Shown here piece by piece: positions 23,669 to 33,479 of a stretch of DNA of 64,000 nucleotides (positions are counted from its first letter, which is position 1; the number at the start of each line of letters is the position of its first letter). The stretch spans positions 1,240,001 through 1,304,000 of the forward strand of contig NZ_LT629781.1 in assembly GCF_900105685.1 (NCBI RefSeq). The letters are read 5' to 3'. Position numbers and translations under genes: made by a program. This stretch comes from Verrucomicrobium sp. GAS474 (lineage in GTDB: Bacteria > Verrucomicrobiota > Verrucomicrobiia > Methylacidiphilales > GAS474). The notes beneath the pieces are model-generated. The model was not told the origin of the DNA. It saw only the letters and a program-made list of their open reading frames with translations, and did no database searches.

Positions 23669-25468
23669 ATGCTCGATCTGCTCCATCACGACGAAGGGAA
23701 CGACGGAGGCCACGCCACCCTCGTCGACCTCCTCCTCGCCGAGCAGCGCGATCTCTCCGCCGTGGACCGCTTTTCCGAGCGGCACGCCCGCCACGCGGCG
23801 GGGAGGGGGCCGGCGCTGGAGGGCCACTACCGCGCCCTCCTCCCCGCCGCGCCGCCGGGGGAAGGGGAGCAGTACGCCTTCTCCGTCGATCTCGACGCCT
23901 GCTCCGGCTGCAAGGGATGCGTCTCGGCCTGCCACAGCCTGAACGGCCTCGACAAGGAAGAGGAGGAGACCTGGCGCTCCGTCGGCCTGATCCACGGCAT
24001 CGGGGAGATCGACCGCCAGCCCTTCCAGCAGACGATCACGACCGCCTGCCACCATTGCGTCGAGCCCGGCTGCCTCAGCGGCTGCCCCGTCCTCGCCTAC
24101 GAGAAGGACGCCCGGACCGGCATTGTCCGCCACCTCGACGACCAGTGCATCGGCTGCCAGTACTGCGTCCTGAAATGCCCCTACGACGTCCCGAAGTACT
24201 CGCCGAAGCGGGGCATCGTGCGGAAGTGCGACATGTGCGCGTCCCGGCTCGCCGCCGACGAGGCCCCCGCCTGCGTTCAGGCTTGCCCCAACGAAGCGAT
24301 CACGATTACCGTGGTCCGCAAGGGGGAGGTCGCCGAACGGGCGCGCCGGGGGGAGTTTCTTTCCGGGTCCCCCGACCCCGGCATCACTCTCCCTTCCACG
24401 CGCTATCTCTCCATGCGGACCGCCCCCGCCACCCTCCATCCCGCCGACGCCCACCGCCTCCGGCCCGAGCCCGGCCATCCGCCGCTCGTCGCGATGCTCG
24501 TCCTCACCCAGGCCTCGGTCGGCCTCCTCGCCGCCGACCTCGGCCTCCGGCTCCTCACGCCGACCTTCGCCGCGGTCCACCCGCCCCTCGTCGCGCTCGC
24601 CGCCCTCCTCGGCCTCGCCGGGATCGGCTCCAGCATCCTCCACCTCGGCCGCCCCCTCGGGGCCTGGCGCGCCTTCCTCGGCCTCCGCACCTCGTGGCTG
24701 AGCCGGGAGATCGCCGCCTTCGGCCTCTTCGCCGCTCTCCTCGTCGCCGACCTCGCCCTGACCCTGATGGAGCCCCTCGCCCACGGCCTCCTTCCCTCCG
24801 CGCTCGTCGATCCCGTCGTCCACGCGATCACCTGGTTCGGCGGGAGCGAGGCGGCGCTCCGCGCCTTCGACCTCGTCGACGCGGGCGCGGTCTTCCTCTG
24901 CCCCTTCGTCGTCGCCCTCGCGGCGCTCCTCCTCGCCGTCGGCCTTCCCGCCGTCTGGACCTCGGTCATGATCTACGCCGACACCCGGCGCGAGGCGTGG
25001 GGCCGGGGCCGGACGGCCTTCCGCTTCTACGGCACCACCCTCCTCCTCGGCCTGGCCGGGACGGTCCCGATCCTCGTGCTGGAGCGGGCCTCGGACCGCC
25101 TCGCCGCAGCGGCCTACGTCCTCCTCCTCGTCCTCGCCTTCGTGAAGATCGTCGGCGAGGCGCTCCTCTTCATCCGTCCCGGCTTCGACGCGGAGGAGCG
25201 GGAGCTCTCCCGCCACACGCCGCTCCAGAAGACCGCCCTCCTCCTCATCGGGCCGCTCCGGCCCTTCCTCCGCGTGAGGGTCGTCAGCGGCTTCCTCGGG
25301 GGCGTCATCCTTCCCTTCTGCCTCGCCGTCGACATGCCTGGGACAGCCACGGCGCTGCCGCTCGCGATCGCGGCGGCCTTCCTCCTCCTCGTCGGCGAGC
25401 TGGCGGAGCGTTACCTCTTCTTCGCCTCGTGCGCCGCGCCGAAGATGCCGGGCCATTTTGAAAATTGA
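23669..25468 (+). CDS. DmsB-DmsC fusion: four-cluster ferredoxin subunit joined to quinol-oxidising membrane anchor
   Basis: A 599-residue fusion. Residues about 70-215 form a DmsB-type iron-sulfur subunit with sixteen cysteines in four groups: C78-C81-C84-C88, C127-C130-C135-C139, C160-C163-C166-C170 and C187-C190-C202-C206, enough for four [4Fe-4S] clusters. Residues about 245-590 form a DmsC/NrfD-like anchor with around eight or nine membrane helices. In DMSO-reductase-type enzymes these are separate subunits that carry electrons from the quinol pool to the molybdoenzyme. Here the molybdoenzyme is the nitrate reductase whose gene follows directly. This implies quinol-linked nitrate reduction feeding assimilation. 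Confidence 0.85.
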   Translation: MLDLLHHDEGNDGGHATLVDLLLAEQRDLSAVDRFSERHARHAAGRGPALEGHYRALLPAAPPGEGEQYAFSVDLDACSGCKGCVSACHSLNGLDKEEEETWRSVGLIHGIGEIDRQPFQQTITTACHHCVEPGCLSGCPVLAYEKDARTGIVRHLDDQCIGCQYCVLKCPYDVPKYSPKRGIVRKCDMCASRLAADEAPACVQACPNEAITITVVRKGEVAERARRGEFLSGSPDPGITLPSTRYLSMRTAPATLHPADAHRLRPEPGHPPLVAMLVLTQASVGLLAADLGLRLLTPTFAAVHPPLVALAALLGLAGIGSSILHLGRPLGAWRAFLGLRTSWLSREIAAFGLFAALLVADLALTLMEPLAHGLLPSALVDPVVHAITWFGGSEAALRAFDLVDAGAVFLCPFVVALAALLLAVGLPAVWTSVMIYADTRREAWGRGRTAFRFYGTTLLLGLAGTVPILVLERASDRLAAAAYVLLLVLAFVKIVGEALLFIRPGFDAEERELSRHTPLQKTALLLIGPLRPFLRVRVVSGFLGGVILPFCLAVDMPGTATALPLAIAAAFLLLVGELAERYLFFASCAAPKMPGHFEN

Positions 25469-25491
25469 GAACCGAGGACGACGCCCGCGCC

Positions 25492-27765
25492 ATGACCTCC
25501 CCCCTTCCTCCCCTCCGCGCGTGGGACGGCCCGCTGACCCGCGACCTCGTCCTCCGCCCCGGCGACTTCGGCCTCGGCCACGTCCCCGAGCGGCTCCGGC
25601 CCGACGCCCTCGTCACCTCGGTCTGCGGCTTCTGCTCGACCGGGTGCGGCCTGAACATCCACATGAAGGGGGGCCGGGCCGTCAACCTCACCCCCGCCGC
25701 CGATTATCCGGTGAACCTCGGCATGGCCTGCCCGAAGGGATGGGAGGCCCTCGCCCCGCTCGCCGCCCCCGACCGGGGGACGACGCCCCTCGTCCAAACT
25801 GGATCTGCGCCGGGCCGCTTCGCCCCCGTCGGCTGGGAGGCGGCGGCGCGGCTCTTCGCCGACCGCTTCCAGGCCGTCGCCGACCGGCACGGCCCCGATT
25901 CCCTCGCGTGGCTCGGCACCGGGCAGATCTTCACCGAGGAGCTCGCCCTCCTCGGCGCGGTGGCGAAGTTCGGCATGGGGTTCCGCCACGGCGACGGCAA
26001 CACCCGACAATGCATGGCGACCGCCGTCGCCGCCTACAAGGAATCGTTCGGCTTCGACGCGCCCCCCTTCACCTATGCCGACTTCGAGGAGACCGACGTC
26101 CTCTTCCTCGTCGGCTCCAACCTCTGCATCGCCCACCCGATCCTCTGGCAGCGGATCGTCCGGAACCGGCGGGGCGTCCAGGTCATCGTCGTCGATCCCC
26201 GGCGGACCGAGACGGCGACGGCGGCGGCGGCGCTCTCCCCCGATCCCGCCTTGAGCCACCTGGCGATCCGGCCGAAGTCCGACCTCCTCCTCTTCCACGG
26301 CCTCGCCCGCCTCGTGGTCGAGGGAGGGGGAGTCGATGCCCCCTTCGTCGCCGCCCACACCGAGGGGTTCGACGACTTCGCCGCCTTCCTCGCCGATCCC
26401 GCCTACGCCGCCGAGGCCGTCGCCGCCGGGACCGGCCTCCCCGTCGAGACCCTGCGCACCCTCGCGGCGCTGATCGGGAAGGGGAGCGGGAAGCGGGTCT
26501 CCTTCTGGTGGACCATGGGGGTGAACCAGGGCCACGAGGCGACGCGGACCGCCCAGGCGCTGATCAACCTCGCCCTCCTCACGGGGAACATCGGGAAGCC
26601 CGGGACCGGGGCGAACTCGATCACCGGCCAATGCAACGCGATGGGCTCCCGCCTCTTCTCGAACACGACGGGGCTCCTCGGCGGGCGCGATTTCCGGAAC
26701 GCCGCCCACCGCGCCGAGGTGGCGCGGATCACCGGGATTCCCGAGGAACGGATTCCCTCGGAGAACTCCCTCGCCTACGACCAGATCGTCGAGGGGATCG
26801 AGGCCGGAACGATCAAGGGCCTCTGGATTGTCGCGACGAACACCGCCCATTCGTGGATCGGGAGCAAGACGATCGCGAAGACGCTGGCGAAGCTCGATTT
26901 TCTCGTCGTCCAGGACCTCTACCCGACGACCGAGACGGCGCGGCTCGCCCACCTCTACCTCCCCGCCGCCGGATGGGGGGAGAAGGAGGGGACCTTCATC
27001 AATTCCGAGCGGCGGATCGGCCACTCGAAGGCCGTCTCCCCCGCCCCGGGCGCGGCCCTTTCCGATTTCCGCATCGTCCGCCTCCTCGCCGAGGCGTGGG
27101 GCCGGGGCTGCGGCGAGCTCTTCCGCGCATGGACGACCCCCGAGGCGGTCTTCCGCCTCCTGCAGCGGCTCTCCGCCGGGCGGCCCTGCGACTTCAGCGG
27201 CATCGGGGAGGGGAAGGGCGACCCCTACCGTCACCTCGACGAAGCGGGCGGCATCCAGTGGCCCTGGGCGGCGTCGCAAAAGGGAGAGGAAGAGGGAGAG
27301 CCCGCGCGCGAACGGCGACTCTTCGAGAGGGGGGAAAACCGCTTCCCCCGCCCGAACGGAAAGGCCCTCTTCGTCTACGCCGCCCCCCGCCCGATGCCCG
27401 AGAGGCCCGATGCCGAGTATCCCTTCCTCCTCCTCACCGGGCGGGGGAGCTCGGCCCAATGGCACACCGGTTCCCGGACCGAGAAATCAGCCGTCCTGCG
27501 GAAGCTCCGCCCCGGGGCGATCTACGCCGAGGTCCATCCCGACGACGCGCGGCGGCTCGGCCTCGGCCCCCGGGATTCGGTCCGCATCGTCTCGCGCCGT
27601 GGGAGCGTCGTCGCCGCCGCCTACGTCACCGCCTCGGTGCCGCCGGGCCACGTCTTTCTGCCGATGCATTACGCGGAGACGAATCTCCTCACGTTCCCCG
27701 CTTTCGACCCCCACTCCCGCCAGCCGTCCTACAAGGCCGCCGCGGTCCGACTCGAAGTCCTCTGA
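25492..27765 (+). CDS. Molybdopterin nitrate reductase catalytic subunit, NasA/NapA type
   Basis: A 757-residue bis-MGD oxidoreductase. N-terminal cysteines C45, C48, C52 and C80 ([19 protein letters not shown]) bind a [4Fe-4S] cluster, and Cys174 in [10 protein letters not shown] is the expected molybdenum ligand of Nas/Nap enzymes. The middle ([28 protein letters not shown]) and the C-terminal molydopterin-binding fold ([16 protein letters not shown]) are typical. There is no twin-arginine signal, so it is cytoplasmic and probably reduces nitrate to nitrite for assimilation. A TTG at 25465 overlapping the upstream stop would add nine residues; the ATG at 25492 was preferred. Confidence 0.88.
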   Translation: MTSPLPPLRAWDGPLTRDLVLRPGDFGLGHVPERLRPDALVTSVCGFCSTGCGLNIHMKGGRAVNLTPAADYPVNLGMACPKGWEALAPLAAPDRGTTPLVQTGSAPGRFAPVGWEAAARLFADRFQAVADRHGPDSLAWLGTGQIFTEELALLGAVAKFGMGFRHGDGNTRQCMATAVAAYKESFGFDAPPFTYADFEETDVLFLVGSNLCIAHPILWQRIVRNRRGVQVIVVDPRRTETATAAAALSPDPALSHLAIRPKSDLLLFHGLARLVVEGGGVDAPFVAAHTEGFDDFAAFLADPAYAAEAVAAGTGLPVETLRTLAALIGKGSGKRVSFWWTMGVNQGHEATRTAQALINLALLTGNIGKPGTGANSITGQCNAMGSRLFSNTTGLLGGRDFRNAAHRAEVARITGIPEERIPSENSLAYDQIVEGIEAGTIKGLWIVATNTAHSWIGSKTIAKTLAKLDFLVVQDLYPTTETARLAHLYLPAAGWGEKEGTFINSERRIGHSKAVSPAPGAALSDFRIVRLLAEAWGRGCGELFRAWTTPEAVFRLLQRLSAGRPCDFSGIGEGKGDPYRHLDEAGGIQWPWAASQKGEEEGEPARERRLFERGENRFPRPNGKALFVYAAPRPMPERPDAEYPFLLLTGRGSSAQWHTGSRTEKSAVLRKLRPGAIYAEVHPDDARRLGLGPRDSVRIVSRRGSVVAAAYVTASVPPGHVFLPMHYAETNLLTFPAFDPHSRQPSYKAAAVRLEVL

Positions 27766-27887
27766 AGGCCGGGGCTACAAGGGGCGGGGCTGTAGGACAA
27801 ATCCGACAGCCGAATCGGCCTTTCGCCTATTCTGCGATCGGGTCCGGTACGGGAGACTCGGGAAAACCATCCCACCCCGCCCCTCCC

Positions 27888-29639
27888 ATGAATTTGAATT
27901 TCAAGAACTGGTCCATCGGCAAGCGCGTCCTCACCGGCTTCGTCTCGGTCATCCTCCTCAACGCCGCCCTCGGCGTCGTCGTCTTCCTCGGCCTCCACAG
28001 CATCCGGCACGAGATCGACGGCTTCGACGGGAAGATCCCCTCCGGCATCGTGAACTGCGACGCCCCCAGCGTCGCGACGATCCTCGACATCTCCGACAAG
28101 AATTACCGGAACCACCTCCTCCTCGCCGACCTCCTTGCCGCGACGACCCCCGAGGCCGAGCAGAAGATCCGCGCCCAGATCGAGGCGAACGCCGCCGCCA
28201 TCAAGAAGGACGCCGCATGGTACGAGACGACCCTCTCCAGCGACGAGGACTTCAAGGTCTGGAACGCCTTCAAGGAAAAGCGCGCCCGCTACGTCGAGCT
28301 CCGCCAGCAGCTCTTCGCCCTCGCCGAGGCTCACGACACGGCCGGGGCCACGGCCCTCTACAACGGCGCGCTCCGCCTCGCCTTCAACGACTACAGCGCG
28401 ACCTTCGGCCCCCTCAACCAGAACAACACCGATTCCCTCACCGAGCACGGCGCCAACTTCTCCCAGAAGATGTCCCTCCTGACGGCGGTCATCCTCGGCG
28501 TCGTCCTCTTCACCACCCTGATCGGCGTCGGCGTCGCCGTCGCCATCGTCCGGGGGACGAACCGCGCCCTGAACGACATCGCCGGGGTCCTCGGAAACAG
28601 CTCGACCCAGGTCTCCTCCGCCTCGGGCGAGGTCTCCTCCAGCAGCCACGTCCTCGCCGACGGGGCGAGCCAGCAGGCCTCGGCCCTGGAGCAGACGAGC
28701 GCCTCCCTCGAGGAGCTCAGCAGCCTCAGCCGCCAGAACAGCGAGAGCGCCGTCAGCGCCCGCGACAATGCGCGGAAATCCCTCCAGAGCGTCCAGTCGG
28801 GCTCCGCCGACATGCGCGAGATGAGCACCGTGATGGCCGACATTCAGAGCGCGGGCGGCGACATGAACGTCGCCATGGGCGAGATCAAGAAGTCGAGCGA
28901 CGACATCGCCAAGATCATCAAGACGATCGACGAGATCGCCTTCCAGACGAACATCCTCGCCCTGAACGCTGCCGTCGAGGCGGCCCGCGCCGGGGAAGCC
29001 GGGGCCGGGTTCGCCGTCGTCGCCGAGGAAGTCCGCTCCCTCGCCCAGCGGAGCGCCGAGGCCGCGAAGGAGACCGCCCGCCTCATCGAGAACTCGATCA
29101 CGAAGAGCGCCCAGGGGGTCGAGATCACCGGGAAGGTCTTCGCCCAGGTCTCCCAGCTGGGGACGGCGGCGGAGCGCCTCGACGCCCGCCTCGAGGGGAT
29201 CCTGAAGCAGGTGCAGGAAGTCGACCGCCTCAACGACTCGATCGCGCTTTCCTCCGACGAGCAGAGCAAGGGGATCTCCCAGATTTCCCACGCCGTCACG
29301 AGCATGGACAAGGTCACCCAATCGAACGCCGCCGGGGCCGAGGAGACGGCGAGCGCCGCCGAGGAGCTCAACGCCCAGGCCGAGGAACTCCGCTCGATCA
29401 CCGAGAAGCTGAACCAGCTCGTCGGCCGCTCCGCGACCCACTCCGCCTCCCCCTCTTCCCGCCGTCCCGCACGGCCTGCCGCCGCTTCGGCTCCCTTCCA
29501 CTTCGCAGGGGAAGCCGATCCGATTCCGCTCCCCCGCTCCCGACCCTCGACGCCGGTGATCTCCCGGATTGTCCAGACGATCCCCGCCGCCGCGCGGAAG
29601 AACGTCGGTGCCTTCAAGGGAGCCGGCAACGAGAGCTAA
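27888..29639 (+). CDS. Methyl-accepting chemotaxis protein (chemoreceptor 1)
   Basis: A 583-residue transmembrane receptor. Membrane helix 1 (about 10-33), a periplasmic four-helix-bundle sensor (about 34-195), membrane helix 2 (about 200-222) and a cytoplasmic signalling coil whose hairpin tip reads [20 protein letters not shown], with the following [22 protein letters not shown] Ser/Pro-rich C-terminal tail (about 525-583) follows. It lies 122 nt behind the nitrate reductase gene, so sensing nitrate, nitrite or energy state is an attractive but unproven idea. A 170-nt stretch of the tip region is nearly identical in DNA to chemoreceptor 2. Confidence 0.88.
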   Translation: MNLNFKNWSIGKRVLTGFVSVILLNAALGVVVFLGLHSIRHEIDGFDGKIPSGIVNCDAPSVATILDISDKNYRNHLLLADLLAATTPEAEQKIRAQIEANAAAIKKDAAWYETTLSSDEDFKVWNAFKEKRARYVELRQQLFALAEAHDTAGATALYNGALRLAFNDYSATFGPLNQNNTDSLTEHGANFSQKMSLLTAVILGVVLFTTLIGVGVAVAIVRGTNRALNDIAGVLGNSSTQVSSASGEVSSSSHVLADGASQQASALEQTSASLEELSSLSRQNSESAVSARDNARKSLQSVQSGSADMREMSTVMADIQSAGGDMNVAMGEIKKSSDDIAKIIKTIDEIAFQTNILALNAAVEAARAGEAGAGFAVVAEEVRSLAQRSAEAAKETARLIENSITKSAQGVEITGKVFAQVSQLGTAAERLDARLEGILKQVQEVDRLNDSIALSSDEQSKGISQISHAVTSMDKVTQSNAAGAEETASAAEELNAQAEELRSITEKLNQLVGRSATHSASPSSRRPARPAAASAPFHFAGEADPIPLPRSRPSTPVISRIVQTIPAAARKNVGAFKGAGNES

Positions 29640-29669
29640 GCCGGGCCCGAATCTTTCGCCCTCCCTCCG

Positions 29670-30035
29670 ATGAAAACACCCAACCGTCTCCCGGCCGCCC
29701 CGGCTCCCCCGCCGCTCACCTTCGGGGAGATCGCCCGGACGATGGATGATGTCCGGGCCGCCGACAACGTCATGGCCGAGATCGTCCGGGACATCGACGA
29801 GATCGCCTTCCAGGCCGACATCATCGCCCTCCGCGGCCAGGTGGCGACCGAGGTCCGGGACCTCCAGTCCCAGGCGAACGAGCTGCGCGACATGGCGGGC
29901 AAGCTCGGCTGCCTCGTCGGCAGCCTCATCGACGCCGAACTGCGCCGGAGCCCCGGCTCCGGCTCGGGCCGCCCCTCCCTCGCCCGCCATCTGGCGCGTC
30001 CTCCGGCCCCGCGCCGTCATGCCGATCCGGCCTGA
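29670..30035 (+). CDS. Miniature chemoreceptor-like protein (internally deleted)
   Basis: A 121-residue open frame. Residues about 38-55 read IVRDIDEIAFQADIIAL, nearly the receptor tip [17 protein letters not shown], and this passes straight into VRDLQSQANELRDMAGKLGCLVGSL, which resembles the C-terminal end of the receptor coil ([16 protein letters not shown]). The outgoing half of the hairpin, the sensor and both membrane helices are missing. It starts 30 nt after chemoreceptor 1. It could be a decaying internally deleted duplicate or a small soluble modulator of receptor arrays. Codon use is normal for the region and the frame is intact, which argues weakly for expression. Confidence 0.55.
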   Translation: MKTPNRLPAAPAPPPLTFGEIARTMDDVRAADNVMAEIVRDIDEIAFQADIIALRGQVATEVRDLQSQANELRDMAGKLGCLVGSLIDAELRRSPGSGSGRPSLARHLARPPAPRRHADPA

Positions 30036-30080
30036 TCTTTCCAATTTTCCTTAGAGAGAAAACAGGGGTAGAATAGGATC

Positions 30081-30578
30081 GTGATCGTCCGCCGCCTCTA
30101 CCTCTCCCCCGGCCATAATTTCTTCGGCCACTACGGCCAGGCTCCCGGCACCCATGCGACGGTCGCCGTCGGCCAGGTCGAGTGTGTCGCCGGGCGGGGC
30201 ATCCGGGGGGACCGTTTCTTCGACTTCAAGGAGAACTACAAGGGCCAGGTCACCTTCCTTTCGGAGGAGACCTTCCTCGCGCTCTGCCGGGAACTCGGCC
30301 TGTCCGAGGCAACGACCGATCCGGGCCTGATGCGCCGGAACATCGTTGTCGCCGGGGCCGACCTCGACGCCCTCGTCGGGGCCGAGTTCGAGGTCCAGGG
30401 CGTCCGCTTCCGGGGCACCGCGCCCTGCCTCCCCTGTTCCTGGATGGATCACGCGCTGAAGCCGGGCGCCGAGGCCTACCTCACCCCCGGCTGTCGGGGT
30501 GGGTTGCGTGCGGCCATCGTCACCGACGGCACGCTGACCGCCGCCCTCCCGGCTCCGGCCCCGATCCCCACGGCATGA
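30081..30578 (+). CDS. MOSC-domain protein
   Basis: A 165-residue single-domain MOSC protein. GRGIRGDRFF, GQVTFLSEETF, RRNIVVAGADLDALVG and the conserved Cys in APCLPCSWMD are typical of the molybdenum-cofactor sulfurase C-terminal family, which bind or transfer the cofactor. It starts with GTG. The stop overlaps the ATG of mobA (30575-30578), so both belong to cofactor maturation for the nitrate reductase encoded three genes upstream. Confidence 0.85.
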   Translation: MIVRRLYLSPGHNFFGHYGQAPGTHATVAVGQVECVAGRGIRGDRFFDFKENYKGQVTFLSEETFLALCRELGLSEATTDPGLMRRNIVVAGADLDALVGAEFEVQGVRFRGTAPCLPCSWMDHALKPGAEAYLTPGCRGGLRAAIVTDGTLTAALPAPAPIPTA

Positions 30579-31246
30579 GCGAGACTCCGGGCCCCTCCTT
30601 CGCCTACGCCGCCGCCCTCTTCGTCGGCGGGCGATCGACCCGGATGGGGGAGGACAAGGCGGGCCTGGCGTGGCGGGGCCGCACCTTCCTCGACCTCCAG
30701 CTCGGGACCCTCCGTTCCCTCGATCCCGCGCCCGCCCGCCTCTTCCTTTCGACGCGGGAACGGGGAGAACCCCCGGCCCCCGACGTCGAGGTCGTCCCCG
30801 ATCTTCCCTCCCACCTCGATCGCGGCCCCCTCGGCGGCCTCCTCGCGGCGCTCACCCGCGCCGAGGCGGCGGGGCTCCCGTTCCTCCTCGCCCTGGCGAT
30901 CGACATGCCCCGGATGACGGCGGCGTGGCTCCGGCCCCTTCTCCTGCAGGCCCAAGCCCAAGCCCAGGCTCAAACGCAGCAAGGACCCGGCGTGATTCCC
31001 GAGCTGGCCGGGGGGCGGCTGGAGCCGCTCGCCGCGCTCTGGCCCGTCGCCCTTCTGCCCGAGATCGGCGAGCAGCTGGCGGGACATGACGCCGCGCTCC
31101 ACCGCCTCGCCCGGCGCGGGATCGAGACGGGAAAGCTCGTTCCGCTCCCGGTGCGGGCCGAGGACGAGGGGCTCTTCCTCAACGTCAACCGGAAGAGCGA
31201 TTGGGAAAGCCTGGAAAATCTGGAAGGGCGCTCCATCGTCGGCTAA
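30575..31246 (+). CDS. mobA: Molybdenum cofactor guanylyltransferase
   Basis: A 223-residue nucleotidyltransferase that attaches GMP to molybdopterin to form the MGD cofactor needed by the NasA-type enzyme upstream. The nucleotide-binding signature LFVGGRSTRMGEDKA lies near residue 16, DRGPLGGLLAAL near 83 and the metal-binding AIDMPRM near 108. An unusual low-complexity run QAQAQAQAQTQQ sits at about residue 126 between the conserved blocks. The start overlaps the MOSC gene stop by 4 nt. Confidence 0.88.
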   Translation: MSETPGPSFAYAAALFVGGRSTRMGEDKAGLAWRGRTFLDLQLGTLRSLDPAPARLFLSTRERGEPPAPDVEVVPDLPSHLDRGPLGGLLAALTRAEAAGLPFLLALAIDMPRMTAAWLRPLLLQAQAQAQAQTQQGPGVIPELAGGRLEPLAALWPVALLPEIGEQLAGHDAALHRLARRGIETGKLVPLPVRAEDEGLFLNVNRKSDWESLENLEGRSIVG

Positions 31247-31259
31247 GGTCTCCCCGCCG

Positions 31260-33476
31260 ATGCGTTTCACCCTCACCCTTCGGAGGCTCTTCCTCCTCAG
31301 CCTGTTCGGCCTCGTCGCGGGGCTCGCGGTCCTGTTCTGGCAGATCCTTTCGGTCTCCGAGACGACGCTGCTGCGGAGCGCCGAGCAATTCCAGAGCCAG
31401 GTCGCCCACGAGGCGGCGAAGGGGATCACCGATTACCTCGGGCAGGCCCCGTCGGCCGTCTCCCTGTTCGAGAAGGGGATGAACCAGGGCCTCGTCCGGG
31501 TCGGCGAAACGGCCTCGGTCCGCTCGGCCCTCCTCTCCCTCCTCCTCGCCGACGAGAGCCTTTCCGAGGTCAGCTTCACCTCGGCGACGACGGTCGGCAC
31601 CGGCACCGGGTTCGACAAGGAGGGGAACCGGCTCCTCGTCCCCGGCACGGCGACGGAGATCTCGGTCTTCCGGTCGAAATTCGGCGAAGACCGGATCGTC
31701 TGCCGGAAAATCTGGTTCGACCGGGAGAAGAAGCGTTTCGTCTCCGAATCGGTGGTCACCGAGATCGGTTCCCGCACCTGGACGCCCCGGCCCGATGCCT
31801 TCCAGGCCGTCGATCCGACCGACAACCTCACCTTCCAGACCCCCGCCTCCGAAGGGCAGGGGCAGGGCATCCTCTCGACCGACCTCCACTGGTCGCAGCT
31901 CGACGACGCCCTCCCCGAGGCCGAGCGTCGCGTCGAGCTGAGCTTCATGAAGGCGATGTCGGAGGGCGGAAAATTCGCCGGGGTCCTCCGCGTCGGCCTC
32001 CTCAAGGAGCGGATCTCCCAGGCGGTGACGCTCGAGGGCTCGGGGCTCGAACCCCGGCGGATGGGCGCGCCGACGGTCTTCCTCTGCGACGAGCAGGGCC
32101 GCCTCATCGCGGCGAGCTTCGATACCGAGGGGAAGATCGCCGAAGTCGGCGGCGGCGACCTCCGCCTCGCCGTCGCCTCCCTGCCCGACGAGGTCCGGGC
32201 CGCCCTCGCCTCGCCCGTCCTCCCGACCATCGGCAAGCCGGGGACCGGGGGAGGGGCCGCCGCGACCCACGCCACCGCGCCGCTCCCCGTCCTTTCCCAC
32301 GGCCAGGTCTTCCTCTGCACCTTCCGCGCCCTGCCCGGGACCCAGGATTGGATCGTCGGCGTCATGGCCCCCCGGGACAGCTACCTCGGGCCGCTGATCG
32401 ACCTCCGCCACCGGCTCCTCGGCGTCTCCCTCGCCCTCATCGCGGCGATCATCGTCGTCGGCTTCCTCGTCCTGCGCGGCGTCGGCCGCGCCCACGGCCT
32501 CATCACCGCCGAGACGGCGCGGATGAACGCCTTCGACTTCGCCCCCTCCCGGAACCGTTCCGCGCTCTCCGACATCGGCGAGGTCCTCGCCGGGCTCGAG
32601 CGGGCGAAGACGGCGATGCGGGCCATGGGGAAGTACGTTCCCGTCGACCTGGTCCGCCGCCTCTACCGGGACGGGCGGGAGCCGGTCCTCGGCGGCGAGA
32701 CCGCCGATCTCTCCCTCCTCTTCACCGACATCCGCGATTTCACCGTCTTCTCCGAGGCGACGCCCCCCGATCGGCTCGCCGTCGTCCTCGGCCGCTACCT
32801 CGACGCGATGGCGCAGGCGATCCAGGGGGAGGCGGGGACCATCGACAAATACATCGGGGACGCCGTGATGGCGTTCTGGAACGCGCCGGAGCCCCTCGCC
32901 GACCATCCCGTCCGCGCCTGCCGCGCCGCCCTCCGCTGCCGCGAGGCATTGGGGCGGCTCTACGATTCGCCCGGCTGGCGCGACGAGGGACTCCCCCGCT
33001 TCGAGACCCGCCTCGGCCTCCACCGCTGCGCCGCCTCCGTCGGCCACTTCGGCGCCGCCGACCGCTTCAACTACACCGCCATCGGCGACGGCGTGAACCT
33101 CGCCTCCCGGCTCGAAAGCCTCAACCGGCACTACGGCACCGCGATCGTCGTGAGCGAGGCCGTGTGGAACTCGCCCGGCGTGCGGGAAGCCTTCCTCTTC
33201 CGCCGTCTCGACCGGGTCGCCGTCAAAGGGAAGGCGGAGGGCGTGGCGATTTTCGAGCTGTTGGGAGAGATCGGGATGGAGATCCCTGCCGCCGTGGCGC
33301 GGTACGAGAAGGCGTTCGACACCTATCAGCGAGGCGACTTCGCCGGGGCGCTCGGCCTGTTGGAGGGGAGTGAAAACGACGGTCCCTCCCGTTTCCTCGC
33401 CGAGCGGTGCCGTCGTTACCTGAAGACCCCGCCTGAATCCGGCTGGGACGGTGTTCAGGTCTTCGACGCGAAGTAA
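31260..33476 (+). CDS. Class III adenylate/guanylate cyclase with extracytoplasmic sensor
   Basis: A 738-residue membrane cyclase. One membrane helix near residues 12-32, a large extracytoplasmic region (about 33-380), a second helix near 385-407, a HAMP-like linker and a class III catalytic domain (about 475-660). Metal-binding aspartates are visible in LFTDIRDFTVF and KYIGDAVMAFW, and the transition-state region in AIGDGVNLASRLE. It should make cAMP (or cGMP) from ATP (GTP) in response to an external signal. The gene begins 14 nt after mobA. A cNMP-binding NDH-2 encoded at 58.3 kb is a possible target of the product. Confidence 0.87.
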   Translation: MRFTLTLRRLFLLSLFGLVAGLAVLFWQILSVSETTLLRSAEQFQSQVAHEAAKGITDYLGQAPSAVSLFEKGMNQGLVRVGETASVRSALLSLLLADESLSEVSFTSATTVGTGTGFDKEGNRLLVPGTATEISVFRSKFGEDRIVCRKIWFDREKKRFVSESVVTEIGSRTWTPRPDAFQAVDPTDNLTFQTPASEGQGQGILSTDLHWSQLDDALPEAERRVELSFMKAMSEGGKFAGVLRVGLLKERISQAVTLEGSGLEPRRMGAPTVFLCDEQGRLIAASFDTEGKIAEVGGGDLRLAVASLPDEVRAALASPVLPTIGKPGTGGGAAATHATAPLPVLSHGQVFLCTFRALPGTQDWIVGVMAPRDSYLGPLIDLRHRLLGVSLALIAAIIVVGFLVLRGVGRAHGLITAETARMNAFDFAPSRNRSALSDIGEVLAGLERAKTAMRAMGKYVPVDLVRRLYRDGREPVLGGETADLSLLFTDIRDFTVFSEATPPDRLAVVLGRYLDAMAQAIQGEAGTIDKYIGDAVMAFWNAPEPLADHPVRACRAALRCREALGRLYDSPGWRDEGLPRFETRLGLHRCAASVGHFGAADRFNYTAIGDGVNLASRLESLNRHYGTAIVVSEAVWNSPGVREAFLFRRLDRVAVKGKAEGVAIFELLGEIGMEIPAAVARYEKAFDTYQRGDFAGALGLLEGSENDGPSRFLAERCRRYLKTPPESGWDGVQVFDAK

Positions 33477-33479
33477 GGT

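Noticed and set aside
28600-29400. A CheA or CheW gene near the chemoreceptors
   Set aside because: No P1/P2 or CheW-like domains occur anywhere in the window; only receptors and a CheR-like protein are present.
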